The notes under the pieces were generated by a model. That model saw nothing but the letters and a program-made list of their open reading frames with translations, did no database searches and was not told the origin of the DNA. DNA of 64,000 nucleotides, from assembly GCA_951812925.1 (NCBI GenBank), contig OX638371.1:80919697-80983696 (forward strand). Reading direction: 5' to 3'. Of the stretch, positions 46,597 through 57,483 are shown in pieces. The position numbers were made by a program, and so were the translations under genes. The stretch is from Calliopum simillimum (Eukaryota > Arthropoda > Insecta > Diptera > Lauxaniidae). Numbering within the stretch: the first letter of the stretch is position 1; each line of letters starts with the position of its first letter.

Positions 46597-48331
46597 CAAT
46601 ATATAAAAATGAAATGGTGTCCGTATGTAGCTTATGGACGCGGAAACTACAAGGCCGATTTAAATAACTTATTTTTTAAATTGTTTGCTTTGGTCTGTAG
46701 AAGGTTTGTAAGGGGGTGAGATGCCGCTGCGGGGGACGGGGGTTGCGCTCCCCATACGAAAAAATACAAAAATTGTTATATTTCTGCAGGTATACAAGCT
46801 ATGATTATGAAAGTTGGTGAACTTATGCATAATGTATCTGCCATCAACCATGCAAAATTAGAGGGGGATTGAACGAGGGGACGTTGCACCCCCTATATGA
46901 AAAAAAAAAACACGCAAAATGCTTTATCAGTGTTCCTATATCAGCTATCGTTATGAAACTTGGTACATGAATGTTTATTGCGTCTACTGTACACCATGCA
47001 AAGCTTAAGATTGATTGATTGAAAGAGATTTCCACCCCTTCACATTAAAAATTCTATATCATTATAAAAGTTGGTACATAAATATATATTCTGTTCACCT
47101 TGAAAAACCTGAGGGGTTAAAAGAGAAGGACGACGGAGATGAATAGGACTTGGAACATATCGACGCATGAAACGAAAAGTAGGATGATTCATTTCTCCTA
47201 TGAAAAGTAGGTTTTTAAAAATTCTTAGACGAAAAGTAGGATGTTTCAAACTTATTTGGACGAGAACTAGGTTATTTCATTAAATATGACGAAAACTAGG
47301 TTTCTTCGAAGTTTTGTGTATAAAAGTAGGACGTTAAAGTTTTTATGTCGAAAAATAGGATGTCTGAACATTTTGGACGAAAACTAGGACGTTTCGATGC
47401 TTTGCAAGAAAGCTAGGTTGACGTTGATTCTTGCAGCATATTTTGGGCGAAAATTAGGGTGTTTCTTATTTTGTTACATCAATTTCCTAATGTTAATGAA
47501 ATATTTATATCAGGTATAAGTTATTTAACGAAAGAACGATGAGAAAACATAACATATCTATATATAAAGAGGTAAACGAAATCGGTTCAGTCCCTTTCTA
47601 TGCCTAAATTTCAACATATTCAATTGATTTTTTTTTTCCTGGAAAGGCTATGAAGAGTAGCAGTGCATAGGATATTTTTTTTTTAAGTGGGCGGTACCAC
47701 GCCCCTAATGGGAAAAAACCTTCTCACGTCTAAGCCACCGCATCGATTTTTATGAAATTTGTTATTGTTAGTTTGCTGTAGTTTTGTTTAGGCTAATCCA
47801 CGTTTTATTTTAGCCAACTCCGCTGCTGTATGTTTAGTTCGAACATCAAAACAATAAATATTTAAGCAGATTTCTTAATGACACAAGCGTTTTAGGTCAT
47901 GCATAAACTAAAAGAAGCTCACAGGGAAGGTTAGGGTTCATTTAAATACATAAAATAAGTTAACAAATTTTTATATGCGCTTATGATATGATTCACCCTT
48001 TTTTTGTCGTTCAATATGAAACATCCTATATTTCGTCTAAAAGTTTAACACAGCCTAATTTTCGTAACAAATTATGAAACTTCCTACTTTTCGTAAAAAA
48101 GTTTGAAACGTCCTACTTTTCGTCAGAGAATGTAAAACATCCTATTTTTCATAAAGAAATATGAAACATCATACTTTTTGTTAAAAATTATGAAACGTCC
48201 TACTTTTCTTCCAAGAATATAAGACATCCTACGTTTCATAGAAGAAATGAATCATCCTACTTTTCGTTTCATGCGTCGATATGCAAAAGGCATCGGGAAC
48301 GAGCGAACAAAGTCGCTACCGGGCCAGCTAA
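46597..48331 (+). mobile_element. Helitron-like nonautonomous element
   Basis: The 5' part CAATATATAAAAATGAAATG, GTCCGTATGTAGC and GAAACTACAAGGCCGATTT has the look of insect Helitron 5' regions. The 3' part GCGAACAAAGTCGCTACC, then GGGCCAGCTAA, has a short GCGA...TCGC stem and ends CTAA before T, as Helitrons end in CTRR. No Rep/helicase coding sequence. About 85 bases of its 5' end are repeated at 44878-44960 on the other side of the Tc1-like palindrome. The fold-back at 47156-48283 forms its interior. It ends 88 bases before candidate exon 3. Confidence 0.55.
47156..48283. mobile_element. Fold-back with arrays of AAAGTAGGATGTTTC
   Basis: The left array (47156-47470) contains about nine degenerate units of 30-60 bases around the motif CGAAAAGTAGGATGTTTC. 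The right array (about 48010-48283) holds the same motif inverted (GAAACATCCTACTTTTCG). The outermost 45 or so bases are almost identical inverted copies (CATATCGACGCATGAAACG against CGTTTCATGCGTCGATATG). The middle (47470-48000) is unrelated A+T-rich DNA. A second element of this type is at 53430-55125. Confidence 0.75.
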
Positions 48332-48418
48332 TAATATCTAAAAAATATAGTAAAGCACCCATTGCTGCATTGATGATTTATAGAATGAACTTTTTCATCC
48401 CTTTTGTACTTTCCATAG

Positions 48419-48478
48419 TAGTTTTTTTGGAGCCCGACACAGATGAACAAACTGCAATCCAGTTGAAGTCTGACTTAG
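48419..48478 (+). CDS. Candidate exon 3: 60-base micro-exon
   Basis: Acceptor with a good pyrimidine tract (CATCCCTTTTGTACTTTCCATAG, AG at 48417-48418) and donor GTAAAA at 48479. Phase 1 to 1. With the last G of exon 2 it reads V-VFLEPDTDEQTAIQLKSDL, leaving one G that joins GC of the MCU exon to give Gly. It is acidic and short, with no recognised domain. Support comes from splice signals plus phase agreement with both neighbours; chance cannot be excluded for so short an exon. It lies 88 bases after a Helitron-like element. Confidence 0.5.
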
Positions 48479-50490
48479 GTAAAATTTTATAATTTTAAAA
48501 AGTTTTTGAAATATCATGAGATTTTTTATCGAACGCCATCTCATGAGGTATATAATTTTTTTTTTTCAAACGTTTCAGCTTTTTGATACAAATACAAATG
48601 CTGCCGCGTTTGTGCGACTTTAGCGTTACTCGTAAAATGTTACTAAGAAAATTTAAAAAAATACCCAAATAATGAATGTGAATAACTTTTATGATCAAAA
48701 TATTTTAGATTATTATTTTGTTTTCAACTTGAGCTGATATACGAGTGCTTAAATGTTTTTGAATTTCATACAACCATTAACTGAACATGAACTGCTTTAA
48801 ATGGTCATTAATTTTTGCTACTGGTTATGAAATTGCAATTACTGCAACCTTTGAATATAAATTTCGAAAAACCCTCGAGCTTACATGCATTTGCTTTAAG
48901 CGTATTTAACGCAAATTGACAGAAACCACGAGCAATCAGCCAACAGACGAAATTGAATGGTGAAGATACATGTATGTACTGCATTGAATGAAAGTAAAAT
49001 ACATTTCCTATACCATTAGGAACGTAGGAGTATATTCCTTAAAAACAAATTTTAATTTAGCGGAATTTTGAAAGCCGCATTACATACATTAAAATAAAAA
49101 TCGTTTTTCTCATGACTTACAAAACTTTCTTAACTTTTCATACTTTCTTTCTTTTTCATACATCATGTTTCCCATTGGGATACTTTTAATGATTTACACA
49201 TTTGTGTACGTAAAAGGACTGTTGATTGGTTGGCTGAGCAACATCAGAATTAAATTTATTGCTCTGTATATCCCTATGATTTACATAGTAAAAAATGTAG
49301 CTTGCTAAGTGCCACGATCAATAAAATTTTTGATTTTAAAAGTAAACATTCTAAGGAATTAGAAATACATAAAACTCCAATCTTTTGTAATCAGTTCTTT
49401 TTAATAGCCTCTTTGTTTGACTCTGCATGGAATTTTTCGCTGTTTTATGGTGGCCAACAAAGTGGCATATTGTATTTATTATTACTTAATCTTTTGTATT
49501 TCAAGTTAACAAAGCTGTTTTGTTACCGATTTATAGCTTCGATAACTTAACGTTAGGGCTCAACACCCTTAAGCTTGAGGTCATGGATTTCTTTGTATTT
49601 AATTATTTCCTTTTTATGAAGGTTTCATTGTGTCCAAAATTGTTTCGTGCGGAAGTAGAAAGTTATAAATAAACTAATCATAGCAAATTAAGTACTTCAG
49701 AAGTGCTGACTGATAATTACGTAATTAGGCTACTGAACTTTTGCAAAAAAAAAAATACACATATATTGGTATCAGTAATTAGCTGGTTATGCTGATTTTG
49801 AAGTAGGTGCATAGACAAACCAATATGTACTTTTATAAACCCCACTGCACGATAAAGTATACAATGAATTTTTTGCTAGCAGCAGAAGTTAAGAACACAG
49901 AACGGTATGTGAGTAAAACTATTGCCTTAGAATAATAGAGAAAATCCTGGTTTTGTATTGCTTAAATTTGCAATTAGGGTATTCCTGAAACCGAGTAAAA
50001 GCCTCGAGAACCTCGTTAACTACATGGTAAAACTTCAAAAGTTCATATTGATTTTCACAACGATTACGAGCTTACGATGTTTTCGAGACATTTACACGTT
50101 AGAAGGGATACCCTCAATGTACTTAATTGTATTCGCTATATCAACGTTTAAAGAACTTTCGTGAAAGTTCCATGTTAGTTTTTTCATTGAAAAAAAAAAA
50201 AAAAACCAAGTAATAACGCAGGGCAACAATAATTTTGCGGCGTGGAGTTTTGAATTTGATTTCGAGTAATCATGGTCTCTTGAATACGAAAATAATACCA
50301 AACCCGCCGAATTTTCAAAATATCCTTGCTTAAAAGCGCAAAAATCGCGGTGTTGGAAAATATTTGTAGTTATATCACACTCAAAGTAAGTAAATAGCGT
50401 TGTTCATATTTTCCAATGACATCGGATTGTCATAATAACTTTACCTTTCAGCTTTTCCGATCAAATCACTACTTCCCGAATTATCATCCA
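48479..50490 (+). other. Intron sequence without recognisable exon
   Basis: A+T-rich, no terminal repeats or family motifs. The frame at 49302-49550 has no recognisable domain and no splice support. Confidence 0.5.
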
Positions 50491-50492
50491 TA

Positions 50493-51220
50493 CACAGTAA
50501 AAAGTGATAGTTTACTTTTGATTCCATTCGGTATTGATTTTAAACTGCTTTGGTATTAAATTCAAAATTTATTCCAAAAAAGGTTGAAATTTATTCTGGT
50601 AGGTTTTAATTTTATCACAAAAAATATTTACTTTTAAACCAATTAGTTTTTTAAATTTTTTAATACCAAAGTGGCTTAAAAACAATCCTAAAATAACTTT
50701 AAATTCAAAAAACTAATCATTTTTAGTTTTAAAATAAGTCCAAGAAAAGTATTAAAATATTCTCTGCGCCAATTTTAATAATTTTGGTTTGAAACTAATG
50801 CCATCAAAGTTTTGTTTTAGCTTGGAGAGATTTTTTAGTTTCAAAATTTGAAAAACTTTATTTATCAAAAGAGCATAAAAAAAAAGAACGATAACAAAAT
50901 AACAAAAAAAAAATTTTCTTTTTCAATTGTTTAAATACAAATTTCACACAACTACGTCAATACGTTTGATAACCGAGTGAGCTAAAGACTTCGTAATTTA
51001 TATACACAAGATGTTGTACCCTTGGTTCGAATCTCAGTATGGATGGCTTGTTTTTTTTTTTTTCAATTAAATTTAAAAATTTTTTATTTTTTTTTTTTTT
51101 TTTTCATTTTCCTCCCTCTCTTTATTTATTCCAAAATAGTTTAAAATTAAAACCTTTTTTGGCATTGTTCTATATAAATACTTTTTTTGGTTTTAAAATT
51201 AAACTAAAATTTTTACTGTG
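50493..51220. mobile_element. TIR element with a tRNA-like internal segment
   Basis: Ends CACAGTAAAAA and TTTTTACTGTG with TA outside (50491-50492, 51221-51222). Near the right side, 50975-51035 reads ACCGAGTGAGCTAA (box-A-like) and, about 50 bases later, GGTTCGAATCTCAGTATGG (box-B-like), followed by a long T run that would stop RNA polymerase III. The spacing suits a type-II (Ser/Leu-like) tRNA or a SINE head. A left-end-only relative starts at 51783 (CACAGTAAAAAATTTAGTTT). No protein coding seen. Confidence 0.55.
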
Positions 51221-51222
51221 TA

Positions 51223-53429
51223 GGAATACAAGTATCCCAACTCCATACAAATATTATTTAACGTTTTGAATGGAATACCTTTTCTTAAAATAAAAATAAG
51301 GGTCTTATTGAAAAAGTTTGTTAAATTGTTTGGCAAAATACAAAACGGTTCGGTAGCTATGACCAACAAAGGTTTAATTTTTCGTAATTTTTTGTGATAT
51401 TTAGGCCCAAGGTCCAATTTTGTTGAGTCAGTTGAACACTTTATTTTCTTTAGGCACGGATTCAAAGTCATTAGTTAACTTATGAAAAAGGGCTTAACAC
51501 ACAATATTTTATTTTCGGTCAATCATTAGTTAAACCCTCAAATTTCATTGATTAACAATTAGTTAACCATCAGCTGATGCTGAAAAATAGAAACCATATA
51601 AATTTTGCGAAAACTCTTAAAATATTTTCAGACGTAGAACATTTTAGGTCTGATACAGACGCAGATATTGACGAAATTTGGAAAATTTTGCCTGATCGTC
51701 GGCAATAAGAAATCAACAAAACTACGACGTCAAAAAATTTCCTGACAGATGTCGCTTACATTCTTGTACACTTGGATTTCCACAGTAAAAAATTTAGTTT
51801 AATTTCAATACAAAAAAACTTTTTATATAAAACAATGACAAAAATATTAATTTCGAACTATTGCAAATATTTTGGTTTTGAATACAAAATTTTGTCTAGA
51901 AAGGGAATCAAACGTAACAAAAGTGAGCTTTAATTTTTAGTGAGCAATTGTATTATTGTGCCCTTCCCCTAATTTAATCTGAATATTCACTTCTTCATAA
52001 TTAAAATTAGATGTTCGTGCGTTATCCTACCACAAATAAACAAAAACAAAAATCATATGTTTTCACAAAATCCACAAATTTAGCCGTGCTGCCATATTTT
52101 TCTCTCGTTCATTGTTTTCGTCAACCAAAGGACTGTGAATACGAATCATTAGTTAAACTCTTGTTATCACTTTAGTCAAATATTAAGTCAACTAATGATT
52201 GTGGTTTCGAGCATTAGTCTATATCAACTACATTGTTTATATAGTAAAACAATGTCCCGAATGGTTTATAGCCGTGAAAAATGGGAATTTTTTATGAAGC
52301 CAAATATATATAGTACTATAAAGTCCGACCTAGAGCCAAACTAGTACCATCAAGTACTTTGAGAAATAGCACTTAAAAGGTTGTTTCCATTTTACATGTT
52401 TGAAATTTTAGAATTTCAGTTTTGTACATTTCTAGAATATTTGTCATTATTCCGAGAGGAGAATTTTTTGTGTAGAGGATCCTAATGGGTGGGTCAAACC
52501 CCAAACCTCTTCATACGCACGGGTCTGTGTCTACATATATTATTTCGTTGGTCACTCATAAGAGACGTCCACAAATATTTTCGAATTTCAGACGTCTATT
52601 TGAATTCCGTATTCACTGACCTTAACAGATGTAATTTCTTCAACGTAAAAAATTCGAAAAGATCTTGACCTTTTTTTTTGTCATTTGTCTGAAGATATGA
52701 TTTAGAGAAAAATGTCAGCTGTATGCCAGATTAAGATAATGAACCAAATAAATGGAACAGAAATTTAATTCGTTCATTCACTATATCTAGAATAGAGCTT
52801 TTAGTTTTCATCCGATCTTGGTCTTCAAGGGTTCAAAATAGCTATAATAAAATTTATAACCTACTGATCAAAATAACCAGACATGAACTTTTTTAATTGT
52901 TCGGCAGAAAAAAAACCTTTGTATGTATATTACTGAGAGATACCTTTACTTCAAAGGGTTATAATTTAAAAAGTATTAATCCAATTAAAAAATGGTAAAA
53001 CACGGCTTGTTGAGGATAAATTTTGCTATCCGTATGCATTAACAAAAAAAAAATTTATCATTTGCTGTTTATGTTACATTGCTTTAAGTAGACTTCAAAA
53101 CAGTAGTTTTTGCAACTTTGAGTAAGGATAACTCAGGATTCTGACGTGATAGAAAAGAACCAACGTCAGATGCATAATAAGAATATTACATTCCACCACA
53201 AACGCTTATAAAAATCGAGAACGAAAAACCATTGTTGAATTTGATAGGGTGTAGGGGATAAAAGCAAAATGGACCACCGCAGAACTTGGCAATAACCACT
53301 TACTGGTAAACATTGATCTTGTTTATAAGAATCTGAATTGAGTTTTCAGTACTCATATTTTGAACACTCAAGTCCGTCTGGCGCCCACTCTATATTTGGA
53401 AAAGCCGATTTTTTACATTTTATATCGCT
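51223..53429 (+). other. Intron sequence; partial repeats only
   Basis: Contains the left end of another CACAGTAAAAA element at 51783 and, at about 52780-52830, a segment (AGAATAGAGCTTTTAG, CATCCGATCTTGGT) shared with the palindrome at 37860-38025. No exon recognised. Confidence 0.45.
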
Positions 53430-53591
53430 GCCTCTAACGAAAAGTAGGACGATGCTATTGTCTTACGAAATTAGGTTGTCGTTGACTCTTTCGGCAATAT
53501 GTACATACTTAAGAAGGACATTTCACCTTGTTTTTGACGAAAGCTAGGATGTTTCATTTTAAAACGAAAACTAGGATTTTTCGAGAATTTA

Positions 53592-54859
53592 CGTGGGCTG
53601 CTCGATATATTTCTGGCCTACTAATGAAAATACGAATATTTATCATCAAAACTGGTTTCATTGATTTTCAAAGTATTCTCCAGCATGATTTATACACTTT
53701 TACATGCGCTCAAACCAATTGTCGAAGCACTTTTTCTACTCCGATTGAGACGCCTCCAAAACATGGTTTTTGAACGCTTCAACAGCATATTCTGGCGTCG
53801 AAAATCATTGTCCACGCATTTTTTTCTTTATGTGCGGGAATAAAAAGAAGTCATTGGGTGCCAAGTCAGGGCTGTACGGCGGATGACCCATCAATTCGAC
53901 GTTTTGGGCGGTCAAAAAGGCGCTGGTTTGAGCCGATGTGTGAGAGCTCGCATTGTCATGGTGAACAATGATTCGTCTTCGCTTGTTCGTTTTTCGAATT
54001 TCTCCGAAGACTTCAGGCAAACAAATTGTGGTGTACCACTCAGAATTGACCGTCCTACGTTGCTCAAGAGGAACAGTCGCCACATGACCAGTTTTGCCGA
54101 AGAAACAGGCGACCATTGTCTTCGAAGTGCTTCTTCCACGAACAACTTTCGTTGGATTTGGCTCGTCTTCGAAGACCCACACGGTCGATTGCTGTTTTGT
54201 TTCGGGCTCATACGCATAGATCCATGATTCGTTCGTTACCTGTGACGATCTTATAAACGTCTTTTGACGTTTTTGCTTTGCACCAATCGACACGAGCCTT
54301 AATTTGAGCGATTGTCAAATTGTGCGGGATCCAACGAGAACAAACCTTTTTTACGACCAGGTGTTCATGCAATATCGAATGTATGCTAGTGGGAGAAATG
54401 CCCAAGGGTGCCTCTATCTCACGGTGACGATCTTGCATTATCAGTTCACGCACGGCATCAATGTTCTCTGGCACAACGGCCTTTTTCGGACGACTTTCAC
54501 GGAATTCGTCTTTGAGCGAGCGTCGGCCATGATTGAATTCATTAAATCAGTTTTTCACAGTGCTATAGGATGGTGCTTCATCGCCATATAAAGATTTAAG
54601 TTCATCGATGCACTCTTGTTGTGATAATCCACGTCGAAAGTTGTGAAAAATGATCGCAAGAAAATGTTCACGAGTTAATTTAATTTTTTTGCCAAATTGA
54701 TTTTTTCAAGTCACTGTAAACAACACAAATGATGGTCGTACGTCAAAACGTTCTGAGTACGTTTATGCTAACAAATATCAAACTTTCCAATAGAAATGTC
54801 AGATTGCACCTGGCAACACTTAGTGTTGCGTAGGCCAGAAATATATCGAGCAGCCTACG
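53592..54859 (-). mobile_element. Full-length mariner element (copy M2)
   Basis: 1268 bases with about 28-base TIRs (left CGTGGGCTGCTCGATATATT; right, inverted, CGTAGGCTGCTCGATATATT) and the TA target duplication at 53590-53591 and 54860-54861. It contains a complete-length but broken transposase on the minus strand. This is the only copy of the family here that retains the catalytic region and normal, unequal ends. Confidence 0.95.
53658..54684 (-). pseudogene. mariner transposase pseudogene
   Basis: About 342 codons, the normal mariner length. Visible parts in order are the DNA-binding region (SLKDEFRE-like, then HSILHEHLVVKKVCSRWIPH), the IVTG catalytic entry, VWVFEDEPNPTKVVRGRSTS, VHHDNASSHTSAQT (second Asp) and YSPDLAPNDFFLFP (third Asp of the mariner D,D34D triad). 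Defects: the start codon is ATT; the first catalytic motif reads TGNE with Asp changed to Asn and a four-base duplication just after it that shifts the frame near 54228; there are three or so nonsense codons toward the C-terminus (within GQ-F, QSE-KK, RM-KC). The C-terminal stop follows a GEYFENQ sequence. It cannot be active. Confidence 0.9.
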
Positions 54860-55125
54860 TATATGAAAAAGTAGGACCTTCCAGATTTTATGTCGAAAAG
54901 TAGGATATCTCACTATTTTTTAACGAAAACTATGACATTTCGATGCCTCATACAAAAGGAAGCATGATTCATTATTTATTCTTTCAGTATGAAACATCCT
55001 ATTTTTCATTGGAAGCATCGAGAAACATACAACTTTTTTACGAAATTTTCAAACGTCCTACTTTCGCCAATTTTTATTATGTATTAGTTTTTCTGAGGCA
55101 AATGAATCATCCTATGAGGCATCGT

Positions 55126-57480
55126 TATAGTTATTGAGCTTAATTAAGATTTTCAAAACAGATAGTTACTTAAATGATAGTCAAAATAATTTTTGAAAAA
55201 CTTTTCAACTTATTTTTGTTCTTGTACCATATATTTTTTTTATTTTATTTTTTTTTTCAATTTTAACAGTGTATAACCACAGCAGACACAAACGTATATG
55301 TAAATGTGTGTACATAAATATGAACCAAATGCCAGTTCAACTTTTCCAAATTCACTTATTCATGTTAAATGTAAAAACAAATTTTCCAACAAACAACATG
55401 GAAAATTTACAGGCTTCATTCAATGTTCCGTGGACACAGAATGACAAACGAATTGTTGATTTCGTCAATTAAAAAACGAAATTTAAATGCCACATTTTCC
55501 AAAAAATATCATTTCACAAATCACAGTCACAAATTCAATTAAATTGTTAAAATATCACACACGGCGCTGTAGATCTTTAAAGAATGGATTTTTTTTTTTT
55601 TTTAAAAAAAACCTAAAGAATCATTCGTTTTATTTAAATCTTCTTTAAGTACCGTTAAACGTTGGGAGCCGCAAAAACTGCTAGTATCCGAGTAGGAAAC
55701 CGAAACAAACCGAAAACGTCTACAAACGCGAAAATCTGAAAGTTAACTGATTGTTAATAACATCAATAAGCGCAAAAAACGTTAAAAAAATCCCAAAAAA
55801 TCAAAGTGCATGAAAATAATAATCACAACAACAACAAACACAACTTTTTTTAATAATAATAATTACAACAACATAAACTTACACCAGTTACCTATTTTAT
55901 GAGGCCTACAGTACCAAGCAAGCATTTGCTGCCATTTTCCACTTATTAAAAGTGCTACTGCTTTGGCATCTGCTTCTTCATCAACACGTAAATGCCATTA
56001 TTAGCCATTAAAGAAATTTTTAATTTTTTTTGTATATTAAAACTAAAACAAAATCACCAACAACAACAACAGCAAACAATTTAATGACTTCTTCCGACGA
56101 TACATTGAACAACAAGCGCATGCGCGCGCACCTACAACTTAGGGGCCCAACAAAGATAGACACACACGAATACACGTGCAGAGAGCTATGCATTGGCGCG
56201 CACTAGCACATGCTTAGTTTGAGTGCTACAGAATCCATAACATTGAATGCAGTTTAAATGAAAAAAAAATATAACTAACCCATTTTATACCACAATTGCC
56301 ATTTAAGTAAATGGGTAATTTTCATTCCACAAAGAGCCAAATTGACCACATAAAATAAAACAAAAGTAAGAAGATATCTCTATGATTGTCATCCAAAAAG
56401 AAAGTCACATCAAAACCAGAAAGAAAATCTTCTTAATATTTCGGTTGCCATTTCGCGACCTTAGAACAGGTTCAGGGTTCTAACTGAAATTTTTTGTGAA
56501 ATTGAGTTATGTATTGCTTCGTACTAAATAGACCACGCTCTTTCGATTACCGCTACTCAAACATTTCTATCTCGTATGTTTTCTGAGTTAATTAATGAAA
56601 TGGAGTTCCACAAGGTTCTATCTACACATATTCAAATTGAAATTAATTTCACAAAATTCTAACTGCCAGATAGAACTTTGTGTTTCTGTAAGAGAGCAAG
56701 CTGATTAGATAAAATCATATAATTTTGCTAAACCAGCACTGATTTTGAGCCGATATGGCTCATTTTATTAGAAATTGGATAACACTTAAGATTTATGCAG
56801 TTTTTGAAAAAAAAGGTCGAAAAGCGGTTTTTAAAAAATTTAACAATTCGAAACGAAAATAGTAATTTTCGATAAACTTGCCAACGCTAAATCCGAATCT
56901 GGCATCAGAGTCACTATATCTTGTATGGTTTCCGAGATATCCTACCCCAAATGTTCAAAAATTATCAAAAACACGATTTTTGAGGTTTTTTTGAAGACTC
57001 ACAAAATTGTTTTGCTCTTATCTATTAAATTCAACATTTAGTACTGTTCTTTGTCTTCAAAATAAGCTACAAACTGGTCTCGTAAGCTTTAGGTATTGGC
57101 GTAAAGTTTGAATATGAATAACGGTAAATGATATGTATGCAATGGAAAATATCCGTGTTTAAAAGCAATGTGATAACTATTTTTAAGATTGTTGTTATAA
57201 TTTGGTTGTTATTACTATGAATAAGTGGCATGTTAAAGACTAAGTTCTTCTATGCAAACAATTTAAATCAATAAATAAATAAAATAAAATATTCTCATCT
57301 GCTTTTTAATCGAAATTTAATTTTTACGCATATTTGTTAAAGGGGCAATATGCCGGGGTGCCGATCAAAATGTGGCCGCTAGTATTTTTAAATTGCGATA
57401 TCTCACAAACCGTGAATCGTACGAAAAACAGATCCGATATGTCTTTAGCGGAGAGTCATATGAGCGACAAATAAATCGCA
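55126..57480 (+). other. Intron sequence with a possible alternative 5'-exon region
   Basis: Most is A+T-rich. About 55640-56240 differs: richer in G+C, with CAA/CAACAA tracts, AAACCGAAACAAACCGAAAA, and a CGCATGCGCGCGCACC stretch at about 56115-56130. Its composition is like fly 5'-untranslated or promoter-proximal DNA, but I find only short frames (for example from ATG at 55899, 17 codons). A repeat fragment at about 56780-57080 matches the left arm of the 34.2 kb palindrome. The frame 55269-55472 is unsupported. Confidence 0.25.
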
Positions 57481-57483
57481 TTA

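Larger units (their letters stand above)
53430..55125. mobile_element. Second AAAGTAGGATG fold-back, split by a mariner
   Basis: The left array (53430-53590 and 54862-54940) carries CGAAAAGTAGGA-type units, and the right array (about 54985-55110) the inverted CATCCTA/CGTCCTACTTTCG units. The outer ends GCTGCCTCTAACGAAAAGTA and ATGAATCATCCTATGAGGCA are comparable to those at 47156-48283. A 1268-base mariner is inserted in the left array, so the fold-back is older. Confidence 0.65.

Noticed and set aside
54304..54591. 95-codon + strand frame, and 53883-54227 with 114 codons
   Set aside because: Shadows of the mariner transposase read on the opposite strand.
55269..55472. 67-codon frame after a pyrimidine tract and AG, possible terminal exon ending in VDFVN
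   Set aside because: No upstream partner with matching phase and no recognisable domain; A+T-rich frames of this length are common here.
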